Of a DNA stretch of 64,000 bases, positions 16,472 to 26,668 are shown piece by piece. Position 1 is the stretch's first letter, and every line of letters begins with the position of its first letter. The notes below the pieces were generated by a model. That model did no database searches and had not been told where the DNA came from. It was given only the letters and a program-made list of their open reading frames with translations. This DNA comes from Bradyrhizobium commune (GTDB lineage: Bacteria > Pseudomonadota > Alphaproteobacteria > Rhizobiales > Xanthobacteraceae), in the NCBI RefSeq assembly GCF_015624505.1, contig NZ_CP061379.1, positions 1,426,001-1,490,000 of the forward strand. Direction: 5' to 3'. Made by a program: the position numbers and the translations under genes.

Positions 16472-19400
16472 ACATTTCCGCGCCATTCATCACGCGGCCG
16501 ATCGCGACCTCAATGCTGATGGTCGGCTTGTTGCTGCTCGGCCTTGCAGCCTACCCGCTGCTGCCGGTCGCGGCGTTACCGAACGTGAATTATCCGACCC
16601 TGTCGGTTACAGCCCAACTGCCGGGCGCCGATCCCCAGACCATTGCGTCGTCGGTCGCAACGCCGCTCGAGGAGCAGTTTGGCCAAATTCCTGGCCTTAT
16701 CCAGATGACCTCCTCGAGCGCGCTTGGGACCACTGCGATCACGTTGCAGTTCGACCTCAACCGCGACATAGAGGGAGCTGCAACGGATGCGTTGGCCGCG
16801 ATCAATGCCGCCAGCGGGCAGTTGCCACCCGCCATGATCTTTCCGCCAACCATCCGCAAGGTCAATCCGGCAGACGCACCAGTTCTTCTGCTCGCCCTGA
16901 CGTCCAATACGCTGCCGATGACCACGGTCGACGCCTATGCCGAGAACATCCTGCTGCAGAAAATCTCCCAGATTTCCGGGGTGGGTCTCGTCGGCATCGG
17001 CGGCCAGCAAAAGCCGGCGATACGGATACAGGTCAATCCACAGGCGCTCGCGTCGCGCGGGATCGGCCTTGAAGACGTGCGCAATGTGGTTAGCCAGGCC
17101 AATGTCGATCTGCCGAAGGGCACCCTCAACAGCCCGCGCAAGACCTACACGCTCAACACCAACGATCAGCTGGCAACTCCGGATGCCTATAACTCCCTGA
17201 TCGTCGCCTATCGCAATGGCTCGGCGGTGCGGGTGAGCGACATCGGCAAAGCAATCAGCGCGCCCGAAAACGATCTCCTCGCCGGGTGGTCCAACCACCA
17301 GCGAGCCGTCATTCTCGCCATTCAGCGTCAGCCGGGCGCCAACGTTATCGCGACCGTCGATCGCGTCAAAGCGATGCTGCCTCAACTGCAGGCATCGATT
17401 CCCTCCGACATCAAGGTTTCGATCTTGTCGGATCGTACCCAGACCATCCGCGCTTCGGTCAGCGACGTGCAATTCACACTGGTGTTGACGGTCGCGCTGG
17501 TGGTCATGGTGATCTTTGTGTTCCTGCGCAATTTCTGGGCGACGATCATTCCAGCCGTGACCGTTCCCCTCTCGTTGATCGGCACATTCGCAGTGCTCTA
17601 CGAATTCGGCTATAGCCTCGACAATTTGTCGCTGATGGCGTTGACGATTGCTGTCGGTTTCGTGGTGGACGACGCGGTCGTGGTCATCGAGAACATCGTC
17701 CGCCATCTCGAGGACGGTCTCTCGCCCATGCAGGCGGCGCTCACCGGCGCAAGTGAGATCGGCTTCACCATTGTGTCGATCACGCTGTCATTGATCGCCG
17801 TGTTCATCCCGTTGTTCCTCATGGGCGGCTATGTCGGACTGCTGTTTCGGGAATTCGCGATCACTGTCAGCGTAGCGCTGGTACTGTCGCTCGTGATTTC
17901 ACTGACACTCACGCCGATGATGTGCTCGCGCCTGCTCAAACCCGAGAGCCGTGAGCACGGTCTCCTCTATGGGATACTCGAACGCGGATTCGACGGCCTG
18001 CTCGCACTTTACGAGCGCGGACTTAAGATCGTGATGCGTCACCAGTTCATCACGTTGATGACCCTGCTGGCCACGATTGCCCTGACGGGATACCTTTACG
18101 TCGTCATTCCGAAGGGCTTCTTCCCGCAACAGGACACTGGATTTATCTTCGGCATTACCGAGGCTTCCCAGGATATCTCCTTCCCGGCGATGTCCGAGCG
18201 TCAGCAGGCGGTGGTCGATACGGTGCTTCGGGATCCTGCGGTCGCCTCGGTCGGCTCGTATATCGGGCCTGGCGGCCCGACGGCTACGTTGAACAACGGC
18301 CGAGTATTCATCACGCTGAAGCCGAAAGGCGAGCGTACCGTCAGTGCCGACGACGTCATCAATCGGCTGCGGTCAAAGCTCGCCCACATTCAGGGGATTG
18401 CGCTTTATATGCAGGCGGCCCAGGACATCACCATTGGCGGACGGCTTTCGAGAACGCAATATCAATATACGCTTGTCGACGCCGACCCTGGCGAACTCAA
18501 TTACTGGTCATCGATCTTCCTCGACAAGCTGAAGAGCATCCCCGGCATTGCCGATGTCGCCAGCGACCAGCAGAACGCAGGCCCTCTGCTCGATATTACC
18601 ATCAATCGCGACGTTGCTTCGAGCCACGGAATCCTGCCCGCGACCGTCGACAATACGCTCTCTGACGCGTTCGGTCAGCGCATCGTCTCGACCATACTCA
18701 CCCAGCAGAACCAGTATCACGTAGTGCTTGAAGTCTCGCCGGAGTTTCAGTTCGGGCCTGGCGCCTTAAGCGATATCTACGTTACCTCGTCCAGCGGGCA
18801 GCAGGTGCCCCTGAACACACTGGTCAAGGCTGTCGAGAAAGTCGCGCCCATCGTGGTCAACCACCAGGGCCAGTTCCCGTCGACCACGATTTCCTTCAAC
18901 CTGCTGCCCGGAGCATCGATCGGCAATGCGGTGGCTGCGATCCAGCAGGCGGAACGGCAACTGGGTAAGCCGCTCTCCCTGAGCACCAGCTTCCAGGGCA
19001 ACGCCCAGGCATTCCAGTCATCGCTGTCAAGTACGCCGGTGCTGATCGCCGCGGCGCTCATCGTCATCTACATCATTCTAAGCGTGCTGTACGAGAGCGT
19101 CGTTCATCCCATCACGATCCTTTCGACGCTGCCGTCCGCCGGCATCGGTGCGCTGCTGATCCTGATGGCATTTCGCATCGACCTGAGTGTGATCGCCTTG
19201 ATCGGAATCATCCTGCTCATCGGCATCGTCAAGAAAAACGCGATCATGCTGATCGATTTCGCACTCGAGGCCGAACGCCATCAGCATCTCTCGCCGGAAG
19301 ACGCCATCTACAAAGCCTGCGTGCTGCGCTTCCGCCCGATTCTCATGACCACGATGGCGGCACTGCTGGGCGCGGTACCCCTGATGATCGGGACCGGCGT

Positions 19401-19581
19401 CGGCGCGGAACTTCGTCAGCCGCTCGGATACACCATCGTGGGCGGCCTGCTCGTGTCGCAGCTGCTGACCCTGTACACGACGCCGGTGGTCTATCTCTAC
19501 CTCGATCGTCTTCGAATCTGGGTTTCGACGCTCAGGAGCGGGCGGGCTCAAAGCGAAAACACCGCGCTTCCTGCTGAGTGA
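16468..19581 (+). CDS. RND efflux permease (system 1, MdtB/MdtC-like)
   Basis: A 1037-residue trimeric drug/proton antiporter with the full twofold RND layout: TM1 near residues 13-30, periplasmic loop to ~335, TM2-6, TM7 near 530, second loop, and TM8-12. The proton relay in TM4 is VVDDAVVVIENI. The N-terminus MNISAPFITRPIATSMLMVG and the LAAYPLLPVAALPNVNYPT block place it with MdtB/MdtC and other HAE1 pumps. It starts within the adaptor stop codon (ATGA). No TolC-like outer-membrane factor follows, so it must use one encoded elsewhere. Substrates cannot be told. Confidence 0.95.
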   Translation: MNISAPFITRPIATSMLMVGLLLLGLAAYPLLPVAALPNVNYPTLSVTAQLPGADPQTIASSVATPLEEQFGQIPGLIQMTSSSALGTTAITLQFDLNRDIEGAATDALAAINAASGQLPPAMIFPPTIRKVNPADAPVLLLALTSNTLPMTTVDAYAENILLQKISQISGVGLVGIGGQQKPAIRIQVNPQALASRGIGLEDVRNVVSQANVDLPKGTLNSPRKTYTLNTNDQLATPDAYNSLIVAYRNGSAVRVSDIGKAISAPENDLLAGWSNHQRAVILAIQRQPGANVIATVDRVKAMLPQLQASIPSDIKVSILSDRTQTIRASVSDVQFTLVLTVALVVMVIFVFLRNFWATIIPAVTVPLSLIGTFAVLYEFGYSLDNLSLMALTIAVGFVVDDAVVVIENIVRHLEDGLSPMQAALTGASEIGFTIVSITLSLIAVFIPLFLMGGYVGLLFREFAITVSVALVLSLVISLTLTPMMCSRLLKPESREHGLLYGILERGFDGLLALYERGLKIVMRHQFITLMTLLATIALTGYLYVVIPKGFFPQQDTGFIFGITEASQDISFPAMSERQQAVVDTVLRDPAVASVGSYIGPGGPTATLNNGRVFITLKPKGERTVSADDVINRLRSKLAHIQGIALYMQAAQDITIGGRLSRTQYQYTLVDADPGELNYWSSIFLDKLKSIPGIADVASDQQNAGPLLDITINRDVASSHGILPATVDNTLSDAFGQRIVSTILTQQNQYHVVLEVSPEFQFGPGALSDIYVTSSSGQQVPLNTLVKAVEKVAPIVVNHQGQFPSTTISFNLLPGASIGNAVAAIQQAERQLGKPLSLSTSFQGNAQAFQSSLSSTPVLIAAALIVIYIILSVLYESVVHPITILSTLPSAGIGALLILMAFRIDLSVIALIGIILLIGIVKKNAIMLIDFALEAERHQHLSPEDAIYKACVLRFRPILMTTMAALLGAVPLMIGTGVGAELRQPLGYTIVGGLLVSQLLTLYTTPVVYLYLDRLRIWVSTLRSGRAQSENTALPAE

Positions 19582-19733
19582 TGCGCCCACTTCCAATAGC
19601 GCTCGCTCCGCTATTCTATTCGAAGCAAACTGTCTAAACCGCAATTTAATGGAATTTCCGGTGCGCCATTCCAAATTGTAACCCTGTATGACGCAGGTCC
19701 CTATCAGTGCGCGACAATTCCAAAGGAGAAGAC

Positions 19734-20429
19734 ATGAGCCCGAAGCGAATCCTTTGCCTTGCGATTGCAGCTTCCACCGCCCTTGCTTCAACCGCAGCGC
19801 TCGCTGCGATAGAGACGCCGGAGCGCGTGCGCGGGACCATAGTATCGGCCACCGCGGACTCGGTGACCGTCGATACCCATGCGGACAAACCGGTCACCGT
19901 TGCCCTGACGGGCGACACCTCATACTTGAAAGTGGAGAAATCGAACCTCAACAAGGTTGAGAAAGGCAGCTACATCGGCACTGCAACCAAGGATGTCAGC
20001 GGCACGCAGATCGCGCTGGAGGTCGTGATCTTCCCGCCCTCGATGCGCGGCGCGGGTGATGGCCACTACACCTGGGATAAGATCCGCGATACGACGCTCT
20101 CTGGGGGTGCGCAGACCAGCAGCAGCATGACGAACGGCAATGTCTCTGCCGTCTCGACCTCGGCGGCGACGGTGAACAGTACGATGACAAATGGCGACGT
20201 CGCCGCGTCGCAGCCGCAGGGTGGCCTCACGCATCTTGTCGTCACTTACAAAGGTGGCCAGCAGGACGTCCTGGTGCCTCCGACCGCTCCGATCGTGACC
20301 TTCCGGCCCGGCACGAAGGCGCTGGTGGCCAAAGGGAACGATGTTTTCGTCAAGGCGACGCAGACCGGCTCGGGTCTCGTGGCGAACACGGTCGCGGTCG
20401 GCGTCGACGGCGTGAAGCCACCGATGTGA
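19734..20429 (+). CDS. Secreted protein, DUF5666-like beta-rich
   Basis: The 231-residue product starts MSPKRILCLAIAASTALAST with cleavage near ALAA; AAAGGAGA lies just before this ATG, better than the in-frame start at 19,707. The mature part resembles OB-like exported domains: RVRGTIVSATADSVTVDTHAD, LTGDTSYLKVEKSNLNKVEK and GSYIGTATKDVSG. A central Ser/Asn-rich linker contains two near copies of SSMTNGNVSAVSTSAATVNS-like sequence. A second beta-rich part follows. Proteins like this often sit before cytochrome b561/molybdoprotein genes in Bradyrhizobium, and here the next genes are decayed versions of those. Confidence 0.72.
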   Translation: MSPKRILCLAIAASTALASTAALAAIETPERVRGTIVSATADSVTVDTHADKPVTVALTGDTSYLKVEKSNLNKVEKGSYIGTATKDVSGTQIALEVVIFPPSMRGAGDGHYTWDKIRDTTLSGGAQTSSSMTNGNVSAVSTSAATVNSTMTNGDVAASQPQGGLTHLVVTYKGGQQDVLVPPTAPIVTFRPGTKALVAKGNDVFVKATQTGSGLVANTVAVGVDGVKPPM

Positions 20430-20480
20430 CGCTACTCCCGCGCCGCGCGAGGCTTTCCACCGCGAGAAGGAACATCCGCT

Positions 20481-20971
20481 ATGGGAGAACGTGAAATGGG
20501 CCGCCGCCTGGCACATGCGGCCGCGATCCGCATCATGCACTGGATCGGCGTCTATGCCATGGGCTGCATGATCTTCAGCGGCTGGGAAATCTACAACGCC
20601 TCGCCCAGCCTTCCCTTCCTATTCCCGGCCTGGACCGGCCTCGGCGGCTGGCTGGGCGGCGCGCTGGCCTGGCACCTGAGCGCGATGTGGCTGCTGTTCG
20701 CAGACCGCGCTCCGCTTTCGCCTGAAGCACCACATCATTGCCGTCATCCTGCAGGTCATGACCGGGCTCTCCATCTGGAAGCCGGTGCAGTTGGGCTGGC
20801 TGGCTGGGTTGTTCGGCGGCTATCCGATCGCCCCGCGGCATTCACCTCGCCGTCATGTTCGGCATCGTCGCCTTCGTTCTCGTTCACGTCGCGCTGGTGA
20901 TGATGGTCCACCCGCGCACACTGAAGTCGATGATCGTCGCCGTGCCCGCAGAGATCGAGGAAAGCCAATGA
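20481..20971 (+). pseudogene. Cytochrome b561-type membrane protein, deleted and frameshifted
   Basis: The start (ATG after GAGAAGGAAC) reads IRIMHWIGVYAMGCMIFSGW, then GGWLGGALAWHLSAMW, which are the first two haem-binding helices of a cytochrome b/b6-like protein. About 50 residues are then missing, and the homology resumes in another frame as ALRFRLKHHIIAVILQVMTG and LSIWKPVQLGWLAGLFGGY. A second shift near 20,840 moves to the third frame, which ends IHLAVMFGIVAFVLVHVALV and PAEIEESQ at the stop. The intact protein would pass electrons from a periplasmic molybdoenzyme to the membrane. Overlap with the next remnant (ATGA) keeps the old operon order. Confidence 0.82.
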
Positions 20972-21137
20972 GCGACCAGCGTAACAAGCCGGCCGTCAGC
21001 ATGGCCGAGATCAGGCCGGAGTTGGAAAGGCTGCTCTCGCAGACATGCTGCGCGCCCCCTTCCCGGCTGTCCCAAGCTACGGTGCCGACGAGTTCTACTC
21101 GATCGAAGACGTCCGAGGCTGGATAGGACTCGACTAG
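20968..21137 (+). pseudogene. Remnant of a periplasmic sulfite oxidase-like molybdoenzyme
   Basis: The frame opening at 20,968 reads MSDQRNKPAVSMAEIRPELE, as in molybdopterin-dependent oxidoreductases that follow cytochrome b561 genes. Then a large deletion joins it, in another frame, to AVPSYGADEFYSIEDVRGW and a stop at 21,137. About 250 residues including the whole molybdenum-cofactor domain are missing. Only about 55 codons remain, so no activity is possible. The family assignment relies on the N-terminal phrase and the linked cytochrome. Confidence 0.6.
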
Positions 21138-21640
21138 ACAAGAAAACCCGGCATCCACTGCGCCATTGCCGGACTTGGACTCAAGTCGGCCCGCGCTCGG
21201 GGCGGTACCGTGACCGCGGCTCTTTTGGCTGGCCGCGCGGCCGCAACCGCTGCGATCCGTCATGATGGCCTCGCCTTATCTTGAGCGAGAGCGTGAATGA
21301 GATCACCGGATTGTGGTCGAGAGAGACTGCTGTTTGGGGCAAAACGGCGCTCAATTTCAATCACTAAATCCGTTGTAATTTGCCATTGGGCTTGCCAGCG
21401 ACCACATCTGCCGCAGGGGTGCTCCGGTGTCGGTAAAGCATCGGTCGAGCCCGCCAAGAAAAATATCCAGGAAACCTGAAAGGGTGGCGAGCGGAGCGAT
21501 CCGCAACGGTCCACGTGTGGCTTTGAGGCCGGCACTTCTTGATTTGGCGCGCCATTTTCGCGCAGTGCCTCTGCTCCAGGGCGAAACGAGAAAGGCCTCT
21601 CGCAGGCCGCGTTACGGCCAACCCGGAGGAGCGGGAAAGA
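21138..21640. other. Intergenic stretch upstream of RND system 2
   Basis: About 500 bases with no recognisable gene. It should carry the promoter of the permease-adaptor operon. It could include more eroded sequence from the molybdoenzyme, which I cannot recognise. Confidence 0.45.
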
Positions 21641-24600
21641 ATGGGTATTGTTCGCTTCGCTTTGCGGTTTCCGCATACTTTCTATGTCGCCGCGGCGTTG
21701 ATCCTCTTTCTCGGTGCCGTCACCGTGTTCAGGATGCCAACGGACATATTTCCGGAAATCAACATTCCCGTTGTCACCGTGATCTGGAGCTACACCGGGC
21801 TGAGCACGCCCGAGATGGAGCAGCGCGTCACCACCTACAGCCAGTATTCGATCAGCTCGAACGTCAACGGCATCAAGAATATCGAAGCCCAGACCATGGC
21901 TGGTCTGTCGGTGCAGAAGATCTACTTCCAGCCCGACGTGAATCTCGACCTTGCGATCTCGCAGATTGTTTCCGCAACCAACGCGATCCGTGCGCTGATG
22001 CCGCCAGGCATTCAGCCACCAGTCGTGGTGCAGTTCAATGCTTCCAGCGTGCCGGTGCTGCAGATCAGCCTGAGCTCAGACACGCTGAGCGAGCAGCAGC
22101 TCTATGACTACGGCATCTACCGGATCCGCCAGCAGCTGGCGCCGATCCCGGGCATCACGCTGCCGACGCCATCAGGTGGAAAATACCGCCAGATCATGGT
22201 CGATATCGATCCGACGAAGCTTGTGGCCAAAGGGCTGACGCCGCTCGACGTGGTGAATGCCGTCAACGCCCAGAACCTGACGCTGCCGGCCGGCACCGCC
22301 AAGTTCGGCGACAAGCAGTATGTAGTCCGGACCAACGCGACCCCGGCCTCCATCGACGATCTCAACAATATCCCGATTAAGGTGGTGAATGGCGCTACGA
22401 TCTTCGTGAAGGACGTCGGCCAGGTTCACGACGGCTGGCTGGTGCAGCAGAATGTCGTGCGCCAGAACGGCCGGCGCTCGGTCCTGCTCAGCATCGTCAA
22501 GAACGGCAATGCCTCGACCGTCAGCGTCGTGAACGCCGTGCACAAGGCGCTCGAGACGGCGCGTGCCGCAGCACCGGCAGGCATGCAGATCAACGAGCTG
22601 TTCGACCAGTCGGTGTTTGTCAAGCAATCGGTGGAGGGTGTGCTGCGCGAGGGTGCGATCGCCGCCGGGCTGACCGCGCTGATGATCCTGCTGTTCCTGG
22701 GGTCGTGGCGGTCGACCCTGGTGGTCATGATCTCGATCCCACTCTCGATTCTGACTTCGCTGGTCGTGCTGTCCTTCCTCGGCGAGACGCTGAATACGAT
22801 GACGCTTGGCGGCTTGGCGCTTGCCGTCGGCATCCTCGTCGATGATTCAACCGTCACGATTGAGAACACCCACCGCCTGCTCGTCGAGGAAGGCCAGCCG
22901 CTGCCGCAGGCGACCTTGCACGGCGCGGCCGGCATCGCCGTGCCGACGCTGGTCTCGACCTTGGCGATCAGTTGCGTGTTCACGTCCGTCGTATTCCTGG
23001 ACGGGCCGGCGAAATATCTGTTCACGCCGCTTGGGCTCGCCGTGGTCTTTGCGATGCTGGCCTCTTACGGCCTGTCGCGGACACTGACGCCGATCGTCAT
23101 CGGATTGCTGCTCAAGAGCGAACATCATGGGCCACCCGGCGCGGCGTCGCGCGGCCTGTTCGGGCGCCTTCATGCGGCCTTCGAACGCAATTTCGAGGCG
23201 ATGCGCCACGCCTATTCGCGCTCGCTCGTCGGGTTGGTCCAGCATCGCTTCATCATTCCGGCCGGAATGATCGGCGTGCTCGCGCTAGGCGTCGTGCTGT
23301 TTCCGCTGGTCGGCCGCGATTTCTTCCCCGCGATCGACGGCGGGCAGATCCAGCTTCACGTGCGTGCGCCGGCGGGAAGCCGGATCGAGACCACGGAGCG
23401 GATTTTCCAGGAGGTCGAGAACGAGATCCGCCAGGTCATCCCGGACAGTGAGCGCGAGCTGATCGTCGACAATATCGGCCTGCCGGCACGCTCCTACAAC
23501 CTTGCTTTCACCGACGGCTCGACCATCGGCGTCAATGACGGCGTGATCCTGGTTTCGCTGAAAGAAGGGCACCGGCCGACGGCCGAGTATGTTGGGAAGC
23601 TGCGCAAGGTACTGTCTGCCGCATTCCCGGAAGACACTTTCTACTTCCAGGCGGCAGACATCGTCACCCAGATCCTCAATTTCGGATTGCCGGCGCAGAT
23701 CGATGTGCGCACCGTTGGCTATGACCGGGCCAACAACCTTCGCGTGGCGCATGAGCTGCGCCAGAGGATAGCAGCAATCCCCGGCATCGCTGACGCGCAT
23801 CTGCAGCAGGAGGTCGACGCCCCGGCCTTCTATGCCGATATCGACCGCACGCGTGCCGCACAGCTCGGGTTGAACGCGAGTACGATCGCGACCAACGTCA
23901 ATGTCAGCCTGAGCTCGTCGGCGCAAGTCACGCCGAACTTCTGGACTGACCCGAAATCGGGCATTCCTTATTATTTCGCCGTGCAGACGCCCGAGAGCAA
24001 GATCGGTTCGCTGAACGATCTCGCGAACACGCCGGTTTCCACGGGGCTGACGTCGTTCCAGACGGACACGCCGATTCCGGGCCTGCTCAGCAATGTTGCC
24101 ACCTTCAAGCGTACCAGCATTCCGACCAACGCCAACCAAGCCAACATCCAGCCGGTCTACGAGATCTATGCCAGTGCCCAGGGCCGCGATCTCGGCAGCG
24201 TCGCGAGCCAGATCAGCAAAATTGTCGCCGATCTGCAGAAGGAGCTTAAGCCCGGCAACACCATCCAGGTGATCGGCCAGATCGAGAGCATGAACAGTGC
24301 CTTCATCAACCTCGGGATCGGCCTCCTGTTCGCCGCCGTGTTCGTCTACCTCCTGATGGTCGTGAACTACCAGAATTTCGGCGATCCCTTCGTCGTCATC
24401 CTGGCGTTGCCGGCGACGCTGTGCGGCATCCTGACCATGCTGTTCATTACCGCAACCACCCTCAACGTACCCTCGCTGATGGGAGCAATCATGGCCGTGG
24501 GTGTGGCTTCCGCGAACTCAATCCTGCTGGTGACGTTCGCGCGCGAGCAGCAACTCGCCGGAAAGACCGCGTTAGAGGCGGCGATCGAAGCGGGGCACAC

Positions 24601-24832
24601 CAGAATCCGTCCGGTGCTGATGACGGCGGCCGCCATGATCGTCGGCATGATCCCAATGGCGATCGGAGCCGCCGGCGAAGAGCAGAACGCCGCGCTGGCC
24701 CGCGCGGTGATCGGCGGGCTCCTGTTCGCCACGCCGACAACGCTTCTAGTCGTGCCTTACCTGTTTGCGGTGCTGCGCAAGGGCAACGACGGCAAGAAAC
24801 ATCATGGGGTTTTTGACGAGGTACTGGAATGA
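21641..24832 (+). CDS. RND efflux permease (system 2)
   Basis: A 1063-residue RND pump. I chose the ATG at 21,641, preceded by GGAGGAGCGG, because it puts TM1 (HTFYVAAALILFLGAVTVF) at the N-terminus; the frame is open upstream to 21,539. TM4 carries VGILVDDSTVTIENTHRLL, retaining both acidic residues of the proton relay. The TDIFPEINIPVVTVIWSY block separates it from the MdtB-like and AcrB-like pumps elsewhere in the window. Here the permease precedes its adaptor, opposite to the other three systems. No outer-membrane factor follows. Substrates unknown. Confidence 0.95.
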   Translation: MGIVRFALRFPHTFYVAAALILFLGAVTVFRMPTDIFPEINIPVVTVIWSYTGLSTPEMEQRVTTYSQYSISSNVNGIKNIEAQTMAGLSVQKIYFQPDVNLDLAISQIVSATNAIRALMPPGIQPPVVVQFNASSVPVLQISLSSDTLSEQQLYDYGIYRIRQQLAPIPGITLPTPSGGKYRQIMVDIDPTKLVAKGLTPLDVVNAVNAQNLTLPAGTAKFGDKQYVVRTNATPASIDDLNNIPIKVVNGATIFVKDVGQVHDGWLVQQNVVRQNGRRSVLLSIVKNGNASTVSVVNAVHKALETARAAAPAGMQINELFDQSVFVKQSVEGVLREGAIAAGLTALMILLFLGSWRSTLVVMISIPLSILTSLVVLSFLGETLNTMTLGGLALAVGILVDDSTVTIENTHRLLVEEGQPLPQATLHGAAGIAVPTLVSTLAISCVFTSVVFLDGPAKYLFTPLGLAVVFAMLASYGLSRTLTPIVIGLLLKSEHHGPPGAASRGLFGRLHAAFERNFEAMRHAYSRSLVGLVQHRFIIPAGMIGVLALGVVLFPLVGRDFFPAIDGGQIQLHVRAPAGSRIETTERIFQEVENEIRQVIPDSERELIVDNIGLPARSYNLAFTDGSTIGVNDGVILVSLKEGHRPTAEYVGKLRKVLSAAFPEDTFYFQAADIVTQILNFGLPAQIDVRTVGYDRANNLRVAHELRQRIAAIPGIADAHLQQEVDAPAFYADIDRTRAAQLGLNASTIATNVNVSLSSSAQVTPNFWTDPKSGIPYYFAVQTPESKIGSLNDLANTPVSTGLTSFQTDTPIPGLLSNVATFKRTSIPTNANQANIQPVYEIYASAQGRDLGSVASQISKIVADLQKELKPGNTIQVIGQIESMNSAFINLGIGLLFAAVFVYLLMVVNYQNFGDPFVVILALPATLCGILTMLFITATTLNVPSLMGAIMAVGVASANSILLVTFAREQQLAGKTALEAAIEAGHTRIRPVLMTAAAMIVGMIPMAIGAAGEEQNAALARAVIGGLLFATPTTLLVVPYLFAVLRKGNDGKKHHGVFDEVLE

Positions 24833-26088
24833 ACTTCAACGGACCGTTTGATAGCGAGCAAGTCAGCGAGACCGATCGGGACGCGGAGAGGGAGGCGTCA
24901 CCGGCCAAGAAGCGTCGGGGAGCGAGCATCGCAGGCCTTGGCCTGGTGCTTGTGACCACGGCGGCCCTCGCCTCGGGCGCCTGGAGTCATTACGCACAAC
25001 AACGGCAGATCGATGCGAACGCGAGGCAGGAGCAGGACTTCATCCCGCAGGTCCGCGTTGCCGCGGTCCAGCCGAGCGACGACATCGACCTGGTGACCCT
25101 GCCTGCAACGACCTCGGCATTCGCCAGCGCCAACATCTTCGCGCGCGCCAGCGGCTATATCGCCGAGCGTGAGGTCGACATCGGAGACCATGTCAAGCAG
25201 GGCCAGCTGCTCGCCGAAATCGTCGCGCCGGAGCTCGATCACCAGATTGCGCAGGCCGAGGCGACCTTGGCTCAGCTCAGATGGGCCCTGACCCAGGCGG
25301 AGGCCAACCGTGAGCTGGCCAAGGTGACGTGGGACCGGGACCGCCCGCTGGTCGACAAGGGCTGGGTCACGGCGCAGCAGGGCACCATCGATGAGCAGAC
25401 GCTCAAGGCGCAGGAAGCGGCAGTCTCAGTGGCGCAGTCCAATGTCACAGCGGAGCAGGCGCAACTGCAAGTGCTGCAACAGCAGAAAGCCTATCAACGC
25501 GTCGTCGCGCCTTTCGAGGGCGTCATCACCCAGCGCAATATCGATGTCGGCAGCCTGGTGCAGGCCGACGCGACCTCCAGCACGTTTATGTTTACCCTGC
25601 AGCAAGGCAATGTGATCCGCACCCAGCTGTTCGTGCCGCAGGATGCGGCATTTGGACTGAAGCCCGGCATCGACGCCGTGGTGCACGTGCCTGAAATCCC
25701 GGACCGCGCCTTTCCGGGGAACGTGACGCGGATCGCCGACGCGCTGCAGCCAGGCACCCGGACGCTGTTAACCGAGGTCGATATCCCGAACCCCGACAGA
25801 ACGCTGTCGTCGGGCATCTACTGCACCGTCGAGCTCCATATCCCGCGCAAAACGCCGAGCTTCAGGATTTCCGCTGATGCCGTCATCTTCAACCAGGGCG
25901 GCCTGCAAGTCGCCGTGGTCGAGAGTGGCGTGGTACATCTGCGCAAGATCGGCATTGTCCGCGACCTCGGCCGCGAGGTCGAGGTGAACAGCGGCGTCAA
26001 GCGCGGCGACCAGGTGATCCTCAATCCCAGCGTCGATCTGGCCGAAGGCGCGCGGGTTCGAACAAGCCTACAGATAGCGACATCCTGA
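24829..26088 (+). CDS. RND efflux periplasmic adaptor (system 2)
   Basis: A 419-residue adaptor with an unusual basic cytoplasmic tail of about 28 residues (ASPAKKRRGAS) before its membrane anchor (IAGLGLVLVTTAALASGAW). Lipoyl half-motifs are SGYIAEREVDIGDHVKQGQL and RVVAPFEGVITQRNIDVGS, with a coiled-coil hairpin between residues ~120 and 215, then beta-barrel and C-terminal domains. Its start overlaps the permease stop (ATGA). An open 580-base gap follows, so transcription may end here. Confidence 0.93.
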   Translation: MNFNGPFDSEQVSETDRDAEREASPAKKRRGASIAGLGLVLVTTAALASGAWSHYAQQRQIDANARQEQDFIPQVRVAAVQPSDDIDLVTLPATTSAFASANIFARASGYIAEREVDIGDHVKQGQLLAEIVAPELDHQIAQAEATLAQLRWALTQAEANRELAKVTWDRDRPLVDKGWVTAQQGTIDEQTLKAQEAAVSVAQSNVTAEQAQLQVLQQQKAYQRVVAPFEGVITQRNIDVGSLVQADATSSTFMFTLQQGNVIRTQLFVPQDAAFGLKPGIDAVVHVPEIPDRAFPGNVTRIADALQPGTRTLLTEVDIPNPDRTLSSGIYCTVELHIPRKTPSFRISADAVIFNQGGLQVAVVESGVVHLRKIGIVRDLGREVEVNSGVKRGDQVILNPSVDLAEGARVRTSLQIATS

Positions 26089-26668
26089 CGCGCGAGTCGG
26101 TTTCGATAGAGAAGTCGGGACGCTTCCGTGCCTGTGCCAGATCGCGCGTTGCAGGGCGAGACCCGCGATTTCTGGGAGACGCATCGCAACGCGAGTTGAG
26201 CAGGAGAGGACATTGAACCGTTCGCCGCAACAACAAACCGTCCACGTCGGTGGAGCTTCGGGATGGCGCGCGCAAACTGACTGAGGGGCTCCGGCGCGAC
26301 TGAGCTTGTCGCGCAAGGAGCCTCTGTCGCGCTCTCCGGCGACGGCGATACAGTGGTCGACAGGGCGGAAGGAGACTGGCTCTCTAAACTCACAATGCGC
26401 TGGCACCTCAGGAAGCGGGTTCCCATATTTTCGTTTTTCGATAGTTGGCCTCCCAGCGGGAAAAAACTGCTTCCTTCCATGTTCTGAATTAATCCAATCG
26501 AGGCCCCGCCGGCGTGACCAGGAGGCGTGTCAGCGCGGTCTTGAACATGATGGCCCGGACGCTGGCCTCATCCTTCGGCCCGGGCGTTCTGGCGCGGCCG
26601 CCGGCAATGTGCTCATTCCTGAGCGCGCTCATGCCCAGCTGAACCGGAAATTGGGGCGGCAGAGAGGA
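26089..26668. other. Convergent intergenic region
   Basis: About 580 bases between the rightward adaptor gene and the leftward bamA-like gene. I looked for a TolC-like remnant and for a terminator and see neither. Open frames are short and shadow-like. Confidence 0.45.

Noticed and set aside
26089..26668. Possible TolC-like remnant after RND system 2
   Set aside because: I read all frames and found no outer-membrane factor motif or periplasmic coiled-coil pattern.
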